A stretch of 64,000 nt of DNA. Origin: Vulcanimicrobiota bacterium. Its GTDB lineage: Bacteria > Vulcanimicrobiota > Vulcanimicrobiia > Vulcanimicrobiales > Vulcanimicrobiaceae. The stretch's first letter is position 1; every line of letters begins with the position of its first letter. The notes under the pieces are model-generated. The model made no database searches and was not told the origin of the DNA. It saw only the letters and a list, made by a program, of their open reading frames with translations. The DNA is taken from the NCBI GenBank assembly GCA_013036095.1, contig JAAXCW010000001.1:310001-374000 (forward strand). The letters run 5' to 3'. This document shows, piece after piece, positions 27,740 through 35,198 of the stretch. A program made the position numbers and the translations under genes.

Positions 27740-27895
27740 CGCTGTCATGGCAGGCCATAGTTGTCATCCTGAGTAGCGCATCTTTGATGCGCGTGTCGAA
27801 GGACGAGAGGATTGCCCCTCGTCTTGCGCGCCGAGGGCGCGCTGCTCGGGGTGGTTCGACAGCGCGCTTCGCGCGCGCTCACCATGACAATGGTG
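27740..27895. other. Convergent intergenic region holding a repeat
   Basis: 156 bp between the multicopper oxidase and the S9 peptidase, whose 3' ends face each other. Almost all of it is the long dispersed repeat described at 27761-27890. No separate terminator is visible; the repeat hairpins may serve as one. Confidence 0.7.
27761..27890. repeat. Dispersed structured repeat, composite form (A, B', A')
   Basis: 130 bp with imperfect terminal inverted repeats (TTGTCATCCTGAG and CTCACCATGACAA). Left unit: TCCT-GAG, a 7-bp GCGCATC/GATGCGC hairpin, CGA-AGGA. Right unit, read on the minus strand: TGGT-GAG, a 6-bp GCGCGC hairpin, CGA-ACCA. Next to it on the minus strand is a B module CCCC-GAG, hairpin, CGA-GGGG. 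All stems are complementary although their bases differ. Confidence 0.9.
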
Positions 27896-29902
27896 TTACG
27901 GCTTTAGGTACTGAACTAGCCAGCCTATCCAGCGGCGGTTTACATCCATTGCTCGCACCGGATCGCCCGGCGAGTGACCGGAGACCGGATAAGCAAAGAA
28001 ACGTGTCGTTACGCCGTGATCCGTCAGCGCGCGGAACATTTCGTATGATTGCGTGATCGGCACGCGCATATCTCCCGTGTCGCTGAGAATGAGCGTCGGC
28101 GCGGTGATGTTCCAGGCGTACGTGATCGGCGACTGTGCCCGGTACATCTCCATGTTGTTCGCGACGTACGGCGATCCGGCCATTTGATTTACGCCGACCG
28201 TAACGTTGTTATCCGAAAGCGCGTACTCGTCGACCCAGTTGTTGACCGCCGCACCCGCGACTGCAGCTTTCCAGATATTGTAGTGGCCTTCGAGCCACGA
28301 CGTCATGTAGCCGCCGTACGACCAACCCGAAACGCCGATACGCGAAGTATCGACGTGCGCCGCCTGTTCGACTGCTGCGATTCCCGCCATCACGTCGCGT
28401 CCGGGTCCGGCTCCCGCGTCCTTGAAGATGGCGTGCCAATATTTCTCGCCCTGGTTGTCACTGCCGCGATAATTCGGATTGAACACCAAGAAGCCGCGCG
28501 CGGCCAACAGCTGGTTGAGCGTGCTGAACGAGAGGATCGAAGCCGAATTCGGACCACCGTGAACCACGAGCACGAGCGGATAGGCTTTGCTCGCGTCATA
28601 ACCCGGCGGATACGTCAGCGTTCCGTTCTCGGAAAAACCCTCGAACGACCACGCAACCGGTTGAACTTTTCCGAGATCCAGTTTTGCGACGGCATCGTTG
28701 TAAGACGTCAGGCGCTTGGGAGTGGCACTGAGGGAGCTCATGTAGTACAGCTCGTTGGGGTGATTCGCTTCGCTTCCCGTAAACGCGATCGCGCCCGTGT
28801 GGCTGACGCTCGCGTCGAGCCAAAACGGTTGCACGGGCTGAACCGGCCCGAGCTGCAAGCGCTGCGCGGCGCCATCCAGAGGCTTCACCCAAAGGGCCGC
28901 GTCGGTGCCCTTGTGTCCCGCAATCAACAACGATTTCGAATCGGGCATCCACATTGCGCGCACGACGTTCGTGTCGATATCGTCGGCCGTTACGTCGTTG
29001 CCGTTTCCGCCCGCCGGAGATGTTACCAGAATGTCGTTCTGCGCGGCAGGATCGCCTTGGAACGGATACCAGTACGCGACCTTGGTTCCGTCGGGTGAGA
29101 AAATGCCGTATCCCTCGTATTTGCCGTGTGACGTAAGGGCGCGAATCGCACCGGTCTGCACATCGAGCACGTCGACCGTTGCCAAGTACCCGTCGGTATC
29201 GTAGGCGTTCGGCATGCGCGTGAAGAGAATCGATTTACCATCGGGCGACCAGGACAGCGGAGACGCGGGCGGACCCGGCGGCGTGGCGGTGGGCAAGCTC
29301 CACGAACCCTGCGTCAAGCGTTTGTCGCCGCTGCCGTCGGAATTGATAATCCAAATGTGGTTGGGAGCCGGCGCGGCCTTCTCTTGATAGGCTTGGTCGC
29401 CCACGATGAATGCGTCGAGGTGATGCTCGATCTCTTTCTTGTTGGGCGGATCGTCGGCCGTAACGTACGCGATCGCACCGCCGTCGGGACGCCAGGTGAA
29501 TTGCTCCACGCCGTTTGCGGCATGGGTGAGCTGCGCCGCATCGCCGCCGCGCATATCCAAAACGAAGATCTGCTCCGCGGCCTTATCGCCTTCCCCGGTG
29601 ATCGATAAGAACGCGAGACGTTTTCCATCGGGCGACCAGGCCGGCGAAGCGACGCCGCGCCGGGCCGAGGTCAGCGGCCGCGTACCAGGGTCACGCAGAT
29701 CGTAGAGCATCAGCGTGCGCGTGCTGCGATCCGCTTTGTAATCGGGCTGCGAGAGAATGAAAGCGATGACGCTGCCATCGGGTGAGAGCATCGGCTCGGA
29801 AAGCCCCGAGAGCGTTTTCATGTCGTCCAAGACCATCGTACGCGCCGATGCGGACGTTACCGTGGCGACAACGAGCGCCAAAACCAAAACGAAGTGTTTC
29901 AT
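27896..29902 (-). CDS. S9 family peptidase (acylaminoacyl-peptidase-like), exported
   Basis: 668 residues. Signal peptide (LVLALVVATVTSASA), a WD40-like TolB-type beta-propeller (about 25-400, many WSPDGK-type repeats), then a prolyl oligopeptidase catalytic domain. Nucleophile Ser in GVSGWSYGGYMTSW, Asp in LSDTGDMRVPITQS, His in YPVSGHSPGDP. The hinge reads LTYPPGYDASKAYPLVLVV and lacks the repeat peptide that its neighbour carries. The gene follows its paralogue at 29905 with a 2-nt gap. Confidence 0.94.
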   Translation of the reverse strand: MKHFVLVLALVVATVTSASARTMVLDDMKTLSGLSEPMLSPDGSVIAFILSQPDYKADRSTRTLMLYDLRDPGTRPLTSARRGVASPAWSPDGKRLAFLSITGEGDKAAEQIFVLDMRGGDAAQLTHAANGVEQFTWRPDGGAIAYVTADDPPNKKEIEHHLDAFIVGDQAYQEKAAPAPNHIWIINSDGSGDKRLTQGSWSLPTATPPGPPASPLSWSPDGKSILFTRMPNAYDTDGYLATVDVLDVQTGAIRALTSHGKYEGYGIFSPDGTKVAYWYPFQGDPAAQNDILVTSPAGGNGNDVTADDIDTNVVRAMWMPDSKSLLIAGHKGTDAALWVKPLDGAAQRLQLGPVQPVQPFWLDASVSHTGAIAFTGSEANHPNELYYMSSLSATPKRLTSYNDAVAKLDLGKVQPVAWSFEGFSENGTLTYPPGYDASKAYPLVLVVHGGPNSASILSFSTLNQLLAARGFLVFNPNYRGSDNQGEKYWHAIFKDAGAGPGRDVMAGIAAVEQAAHVDTSRIGVSGWSYGGYMTSWLEGHYNIWKAAVAGAAVNNWVDEYALSDNNVTVGVNQMAGSPYVANNMEMYRAQSPITYAWNITAPTLILSDTGDMRVPITQSYEMFRALTDHGVTTRFFAYPVSGHSPGDPVRAMDVNRRWIGWLVQYLKP

Positions 29903-29904
29903 GA

Positions 29905-31908
29905 TTACCTCAAGTACCGGTCGACCCAGGCAAGCCAGCGTCTCGTTACATCTTCAGAGCGAACGGGGTCGCTCGGAAAATGCCCGTGCACCGGGTAAGC
30001 CACGAACTGTACCGGCACGCCGTTGTCTTTGAGCGCGTGATACATCTTGAATGAATTGGTGATGGTCACGTTGTTGTCGCCTATGTCGCCCATTATCAGC
30101 GTCGGCGCATGAATCGATTGCGCGTAGGTGATGGGTGACTGATCGCGCCACATCGCCGTGTATTTTGGATTCCAAGGGGATCCGCCGAACCACGGCACGT
30201 CGGTGTAGACATAAAACGCGACGTTGTAGTCGTCGAACCAGTCGTTAAGCGCCGCGCCCGCGACGGCCGCCTTCCAAATATTGTAGTGGCCCGTCATCCA
30301 CGATGTCATGTAACCGCCGTACGACCACCCCGTGACCGCCATGCGGCTCTTGTCTACCTTATAAGCCTTCTCGATGGTCGCGATGCCCGCCATCACGTCG
30401 CGTCCCGGGCCGGCGCCGGCATCGTGCCAGATCGCGTGTTCGTAACGATCGCCCAGGTTCGTGCTGCCGCGGTAATTGGGATTGAAGACCAGATAGCCGT
30501 GCGCGGCAAAGAGCTGATTCTGACTGTTCCAGGCCAGCGTCGATGCCGATTGCGGGCCGCCATGGATCACCAGAACCAAAGGAAAACTATGCCCTGTCAT
30601 CCTGAGCTTGTCGAAGGACGGCGGAAGCGTGAGCACGCCGTCTTCTGCAAAGCCGTCGTTCTTCCAATTCATCTCGACGACGCGGCCCAGCTGCAGTTTG
30701 GTGATGAATCCGTTGTAATTCGTAAGACGCGCCGGCGAAGATTTCGGCGACGCAAGATAATAGAGTTCGGCCGGATGCCCGGTCATCGTTCCCACAAACG
30801 CCAGCGCGCCCGTCTTGCGCGCGACCGGACCGGTCTGCGAGATTGCGACGTCGCCCATGTTGACGCGCTGCGTCGCTCCGCCGATCGTGACGTACCACGC
30901 CGCGGTGCGCTGGCCGTCAGGACCGAAAAGCCAGAGCGCCTTAATGCTCGGATCCCAGGCGGTGCCGTTGATGTTGCGGTCGATCTGCGCGCGAATATCC
31001 TTGCCCGGACCGCCGCCGGCGTGCGTAACGTAGATCGCGTTTCCGTTGGTATCATCACCGTTTGTGTTGCGCGAATAGGCGATCAGGTTTCCGGCCGGCG
31101 CGAATTCCGCTGAGCCTTCCAAACCCGTGTTGCCGGTTAAAGCGGTGCGCTTGCCCGTCCTTACGTCGACGATATCGACAACCGCGCCCAGCGAATTTCC
31201 GATCAGAGGCGTGGGAAAATGGGTGAACGCAATTTTCTTGCCATCCGGCGACCACGAGATCCCCGAGGTTGCGCCGGGATCGACCGTGCCCAAACTCCAC
31301 GATCCGCTCGTCAAGCGCTTCGCGGCGCCGCCGTTCGAACCGATAACCCATAGATGCGACGGAATCGCCGCTTCGGTGTGCAGATAATCGTTTGCACCTA
31401 TTTCGAAAGCGTCGAGATGCGCGTCGACCTGCTTCTTATACGGATTGGGATCCTGTGTAACGAATGCAAATTGCGAGCCGTTCGGACTCCACGCAAATCC
31501 GTCAACGCCTCGTTCGGCTTTGGTGACGGGTCGCGGATCGCCGCCGTCCAGCGGCAGAACGAAGATCTCTTCCTGCGGATCGGTCACACCCTCAACGGTC
31601 GTGGAGATCAAGAGCGCAATACTCGATCCATCCGGCGACCAGCGTGGCGAACCGAGGCCGCGCCGGTTGAAGGTTAGTTGACGAACTTTCTTGGTCTTCA
31701 CGTCTATCAGCATCAGGTCGCTTTGCGAGCGATCTTTTGTGAAATCGGGATGCGAACGAATGAAGACGATTCGTGTGCCGTCCGGTGAAATTTGCGGACT
31801 GCTCAACGATACAATGTTGCGAACGTCACTGAAGTCGATGGTTCGGGCGGAGGCCGCCGCCGGGAAGAAAACCGCGATAGAAACCGCGGCGATTATTGCT
31901 AAGCGCAT
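29905..31908 (-). CDS. S9 family peptidase (acylaminoacyl-peptidase-like), exported
   Basis: 667 residues, a tandem paralogue of the downstream gene: signal peptide (IAAVSIAVFFPAAASA), beta-propeller, catalytic domain with Ser in AVTGWSYGGYMTSW, Asp in MGDIGDNNVTI and His in YPVHGHFPSDP. At about residue 430 the hinge contains the translated dispersed repeat (LPPSFDKLRMTG), where the paralogue has PPGYDASKAYP. The 2-nt gap to the next gene implies one mRNA. Probably peptide scavenging outside the cytoplasm. Confidence 0.94.
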   Translation of the reverse strand: MRLAIIAAVSIAVFFPAAASARTIDFSDVRNIVSLSSPQISPDGTRIVFIRSHPDFTKDRSQSDLMLIDVKTKKVRQLTFNRRGLGSPRWSPDGSSIALLISTTVEGVTDPQEEIFVLPLDGGDPRPVTKAERGVDGFAWSPNGSQFAFVTQDPNPYKKQVDAHLDAFEIGANDYLHTEAAIPSHLWVIGSNGGAAKRLTSGSWSLGTVDPGATSGISWSPDGKKIAFTHFPTPLIGNSLGAVVDIVDVRTGKRTALTGNTGLEGSAEFAPAGNLIAYSRNTNGDDTNGNAIYVTHAGGGPGKDIRAQIDRNINGTAWDPSIKALWLFGPDGQRTAAWYVTIGGATQRVNMGDVAISQTGPVARKTGALAFVGTMTGHPAELYYLASPKSSPARLTNYNGFITKLQLGRVVEMNWKNDGFAEDGVLTLPPSFDKLRMTGHSFPLVLVIHGGPQSASTLAWNSQNQLFAAHGYLVFNPNYRGSTNLGDRYEHAIWHDAGAGPGRDVMAGIATIEKAYKVDKSRMAVTGWSYGGYMTSWMTGHYNIWKAAVAGAALNDWFDDYNVAFYVYTDVPWFGGSPWNPKYTAMWRDQSPITYAQSIHAPTLIMGDIGDNNVTITNSFKMYHALKDNGVPVQFVAYPVHGHFPSDPVRSEDVTRRWLAWVDRYLR
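30595..30621 (+). repeat. Dispersed structured repeat, short form (module A), inside S9 gene
   Basis: Identical 27-nt sequence to the copy at 23405-23431, same orientation and same reading frame relative to its host gene (peptide PSFDKLRMT on the minus strand). The host gene is a different S9 peptidase, and the insertion lies at the equivalent hinge before the hydrolase domain. Confidence 0.9.
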
Positions 31909-31923
31909 CGGGGCAAATGTACG

Positions 31924-32823
31924 CTAATCGCTAAGGGCGACCTGCCTGTTCCGAACGTCCACCAGACCGTCGCGCGCGAGCCCCAGAACGAGCGCGGTAA
32001 CGTCCTGCGCTGAACGGCCGGGCAACTCCAGCTCCCGGTGCAAGACAAGGAGCGACACCCGTTTGCCCGGGGGCAGTTCACGCAACCGGTCGATAATCCG
32101 TCCGCGTGCGAAACGAGTCGATTGTTCGAACGGCATCGCTTTTACGTTCGGGCGCTCGCGCCTAAGATCGGACGGATCGATCGGAAACGACGCGCACAGC
32201 GTTTTCAACGGACAGATTGCGCACTTCGGCGCTCGCGCCGTGCAAATGGTCGCGCCGAAATCCATTAGGGCTGAGTTCCAATCGTGTCCTCGGCCGCGCG
32301 GAACCAGCCCCTGCGGCTCTTCTCTACCGAGCGTGAGGCGTTCGACCACCCGGCGCACGTTCGTATCGACCGCCGCATCGTCGCATTCGAAAGCAAAGGC
32401 CCGCAACGCCGCGGCTGTGTAGGGGCCGATGCCTTTAAGGCTCCGCAGCGCGTCGAGATTGCGCGGAACTGCGCCGCCGAATTGCGTCACGACCGCCTCC
32501 GCAATGCGCTTCAATCGAACCGCGCGCGAATTGTATCCCAACCCTTGCCACTCGCGGATCACATCAGCCAGCGAAGCGGCGGCCAACTTTCGAAGAGTTG
32601 GATAGCGTTTGAGAAACGCGCGGTACTTCGGCAGAACGCGATCGACTTGCGTTTGCTGCAGCATAAACTCGCTGACCAGAATGCGGTACGGGTCGCGTGT
32701 TTTTCGCCACGGCAAGCTCGCCCGGCCATTTTTCGCATACCAGGAAAGCAGACGTCGCTGAACCGGCTTCACGCCCGGTGCTTCGGCGGAGGCGCGCACG
32801 AGCCCGTCGAAGCCGATTTTCAT
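31924..32823 (-). CDS. mutY: A/G-specific adenine glycosylase MutY
   Basis: 299 residues. SEFMLQQTQVDRVLPKYRAF, the HhH LKGIGPYTAAALRAFAF, catalytic Asp in DAAVDTNVRRVVERL, and the Fe-S loop CTARAPKCAICPLKTLC (C-X6-C-X2-C-X5-C). It removes A opposite 8-oxoG. The C-terminal NUDIX-like domain that reads 8-oxoG in E. coli MutY is absent; instead about 75 residues contain TRFARGRIIDRLRELPPG, like the short form known from actinobacteria. The ATG at 32823 overlaps the ATG of lpd on the other strand; a GTG at 32772 is an alternative start. Confidence 0.93.
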   Translation of the reverse strand: MKIGFDGLVRASAEAPGVKPVQRRLLSWYAKNGRASLPWRKTRDPYRILVSEFMLQQTQVDRVLPKYRAFLKRYPTLRKLAAASLADVIREWQGLGYNSRAVRLKRIAEAVVTQFGGAVPRNLDALRSLKGIGPYTAAALRAFAFECDDAAVDTNVRRVVERLTLGREEPQGLVPRGRGHDWNSALMDFGATICTARAPKCAICPLKTLCASFPIDPSDLRRERPNVKAMPFEQSTRFARGRIIDRLRELPPGKRVSLLVLHRELELPGRSAQDVTALVLGLARDGLVDVRNRQVALSD

Positions 32824-34273
32824 GGCAGAGCATCAAGTCGACGCCGTCGTTATCGGCGCAGGTCCGGGCGGCTACCACGCCGCGATCAGGTTGGGGCAAC
32901 TCGGGAAGAAAGTCATTTGCGTGGATCGCGACGAGGCGGGCGGCGTTTGCTTGAATTGGGGATGCATTCCGACCAAGGCGCTGCTGCACGTCGGAGAGAT
33001 CGTGCGGCAGATCGATCACGCGGACGCGCTCGGGCTCAAAGTGCCCAAAGCGCAAGTCGATCGCGAAGGCGTCGCCAAGTTCAAGACCGAGGTCGTCAAC
33101 GCGAACGTCGGCGGCGTGAAACAGCTCTTCAAATTCAACAACGTGCAGTTTATCTACGGCGAAGCTTCCTTTAAGAGTGCGACCGAAATCTCAGTCAAGA
33201 CGAAAGAAGGCGGCACCGACACGATTAAGGCGGAGTACGCCGTGATCGCGACCGGATCGGCACCCGTCGATGTGAAGGCGTGGCCGCGCGACGGCGAAAC
33301 GATCATCAACTCCGACGACGCCGTGCAACTCAAATCGGTTCCGAAGACGATATTGATCATCGGCGGCGGCGTGATCGGCTTGGAATTCGCGACCGTCTAC
33401 ACGCGCCTTGGATCGAAGGTGCTCGTCATTGAGATGATGCCGCAGATTTTGACCGGCACCGATCTGGAGATCGGTAAAGAACTCGGGCGCATCCTGAAAA
33501 AGCAGGGCGTCGAGATCATGCTGAACACCAAGGTCGGTGCCGTCAAAAAAGACGGCAAGACCGTCAAGGCGACGTTCAACGGTGAAGGAACCAACGGCAA
33601 AGACGAAACCCGCGATTTCGAGTGCGTGCTCGTGGCCGTCGGCCGGCGCCCCGTCAGCGACAACTTAAATCTGCAAGCGGCGGGGCTGCAAACCAACGAA
33701 CGCGGATTCGTCGACGTCGACCAACAACGCCGCACGAAGGTGAAAAACATCTTCGCGATCGGTGACATCGCCGGCATGCCGCTGCTCGCGCACAAAGCGA
33801 TGAAAGAAGGCGTGATCGCGGCCGAAGTCATCGCCGGCGATCGCTCCGCGGCGTTCGATCCGGTAGCGATTCCAAATTGCGTCTATACCGATCCCGAAGT
33901 CGCCACGGTCGGACTTTCCGAGGAAGAGGCCAAAGCGGCCGGTCACGAGCTGCGAATCGGAAAGTTTCCGCTCAAAGCCAGCGGCCGCGCGCGCACGATG
34001 AACGAAACCGACGGCTTGATCAAACTCGTCGGCGACGCCAAGACCGACATGCTGCTCGGCATGCACATCGTGGCGCCGCAGGCAGAGTCACTCATCGGCG
34101 AGGGCGTGATCGCGCTCGAGATGGGCGCCACCCTCGAAGACATCGGCCTCTCCATCCACCCGCATCCGACCCTGACCGAAAGCATCATGGATGCCGCCGA
34201 AGCCGCCCACGGCAAAGCGATTCACATCGTGAACCCCAAACCGAAAGCTCAGCCGGTTCCGGCGGCCAAGTAA
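32822..34273 (+). CDS. lpd: Dihydrolipoyl dehydrogenase
   Basis: 483 residues. FAD motif VIGAGPGGYHAAIRLGQLG, redox disulfide GGVCLNWGCIPTKALLH, NAD motif IIGGGVIGLEFATVYTRLGS, second FAD contact IFAIGDIAGMPLLAHKAMKE, and the C-terminal active-site His-Glu in HPHPTLTESIMDAAEAAHG. It reoxidises dihydrolipoyl groups of 2-oxoacid dehydrogenases or the glycine cleavage system. lipB and lipA follow, making a lipoate cluster, separated from lpd by a copy of the structured repeat that begins 2 nt after its stop. Confidence 0.96.
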   Translation: MAEHQVDAVVIGAGPGGYHAAIRLGQLGKKVICVDRDEAGGVCLNWGCIPTKALLHVGEIVRQIDHADALGLKVPKAQVDREGVAKFKTEVVNANVGGVKQLFKFNNVQFIYGEASFKSATEISVKTKEGGTDTIKAEYAVIATGSAPVDVKAWPRDGETIINSDDAVQLKSVPKTILIIGGGVIGLEFATVYTRLGSKVLVIEMMPQILTGTDLEIGKELGRILKKQGVEIMLNTKVGAVKKDGKTVKATFNGEGTNGKDETRDFECVLVAVGRRPVSDNLNLQAAGLQTNERGFVDVDQQRRTKVKNIFAIGDIAGMPLLAHKAMKEGVIAAEVIAGDRSAAFDPVAIPNCVYTDPEVATVGLSEEEAKAAGHELRIGKFPLKASGRARTMNETDGLIKLVGDAKTDMLLGMHIVAPQAESLIGEGVIALEMGATLEDIGLSIHPHPTLTESIMDAAEAAHGKAIHIVNPKPKAQPVPAAK

Positions 34274-34275
34274 TG

Positions 34276-34341
34276 TGTCATGGTGAGCGGCGTTCGCATA
34301 GCGCACGCCCAGTCGAACCACGCCCGAGCGAAGTCGAGGGC
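34276..34341 (+). repeat. Dispersed structured repeat, A-B form, after lpd
   Basis: Module A: TGGT-GAG, a GGCGT/ACGCC hairpin, CGA-ACCA. Module B: GCCC-GAG, short loop, CGA-GGGC (34322-34341). It starts 2 nt after the lpd stop and ends 44 nt before the lipB start. The GG/CC pair of module A replaces the CC/GG pair seen in other copies, keeping complementarity. Confidence 0.88.
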
Positions 34342-34385
34342 CCGAGCGCAACAAACGCTATTTGGGTGGGGTTCTAGGGGCTGAA

Positions 34386-35198
34386 ATGATTGCCAGGGTG
34401 CTCGACCTCGGGCTAAGGCCTTACCGCGAGGTTTGGCAGATTCAGCACGAGTTACACGAGCGGGTCGGCAGCGGACAAGACCCGGAGACATGGATTTTCG
34501 TGCAGCATCCGCCGGTTATTACGCTCGGGCGCAGCGCCAAGACCGGCAACGTTCTTCTTTCTAAGGAAGCACTGGCGCAACGCGGCGTCGATCTCGTGGA
34601 GATCGAACGCGGCGGCGACGTCACCTATCACGGACCGGGCCAGCTCGTGGTTTATCCGATTCGAAAGCTCGCGCGCTTTCGCGAAGTCGTTCCCCTGGTG
34701 CGTGCGCTTGAAAGCGCGGTTATCTCAGCGTGCGCGCGCTTTGGCGTGCGCGGCGAACGGAATACGGATCACGCCGGGGTATGGGTCGGCAACGCTCAGC
34801 TCTGCGCGATCGGGTTGGCCGTGCGAAAAATGACGTCGATGCACGGCATTGCGCTCAACGTCTCCAACGATTTGACCTACGATTCGCTCATCAACCCTTG
34901 CGGGTTGAACGATCGCGGCCTCACAAGCTTATCGAAAGAGAGCGACCGTGCTGTTTCGATCGCTGAAGCTCGCGACGCATTGTTAGAAGCTTTCACTCAT
35001 GAATTTTCGTTGAAGTGGGAAACCATTTGTCATCCTGAGTTTATCGAAGGACCCCGAGCAGCGCACGTCAGTGCGCAAGTCGAGGGGCGCCCTTCGACTG
35101 ACGCGCCTACGGCGCGTTGCTCAGGGTCGTTCGACAAGCTCACGATGACGTCACAGCCGGCAGTGACACAACACCTCTCGGTGACACGGATCGCATGA
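34386..35198 (+). CDS. lipB: Octanoyltransferase LipB with altered active site and repeat-derived tail
   Basis: 270 residues from ATG 34386 (AGGGG 7 nt upstream). WIFVQHPPVITLGR, RGGDVTYHGPGQLVVY (75-90), MHGIALNVSNDL and INPCGLNDRGLTSL with Cys172 mark LipB, which transfers octanoyl groups from ACP to lipoyl domains. The partner Lys lies 34 residues before the Cys in E. coli and M. tuberculosis LipB (K135/C169, K142/C176). Here that position is Gln138 (CAG). The family fold ends near residue 212. The last 58 residues include the translated repeat (HPEFIEGP ... FDKLTMT). ATGA overlap with lipA. Confidence 0.9.
   Translation: MIARVLDLGLRPYREVWQIQHELHERVGSGQDPETWIFVQHPPVITLGRSAKTGNVLLSKEALAQRGVDLVEIERGGDVTYHGPGQLVVYPIRKLARFREVVPLVRALESAVISACARFGVRGERNTDHAGVWVGNAQLCAIGLAVRKMTSMHGIALNVSNDLTYDSLINPCGLNDRGLTSLSKESDRAVSIAEARDALLEAFTHEFSLKWETICHPEFIEGPRAAHVSAQVEGRPSTDAPTARCSGSFDKLTMTSQPAVTQHLSVTRIA
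35027..35151. repeat. Dispersed structured repeat, full composite A-B-B'-A'
   Basis: Best preserved copy. Left A: TCCT-GAG, loop, CGA-AGGA (35033-35050). Left B: CCCC-GAG, 6-bp hairpin GCGCAC/GTGCGC, CGA-GGGG (35052-35087). Right B on the minus strand: CCCT-GAG, GCGCC hairpin, CGA-AGGG (35090-35126). Right A on the minus strand: TCGT-GAG, loop, CGA-ACGA (35127-35149). All four stems are complementary with three different base combinations. The element lies wholly within the translated 3' end of lipB. Confidence 0.92.
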
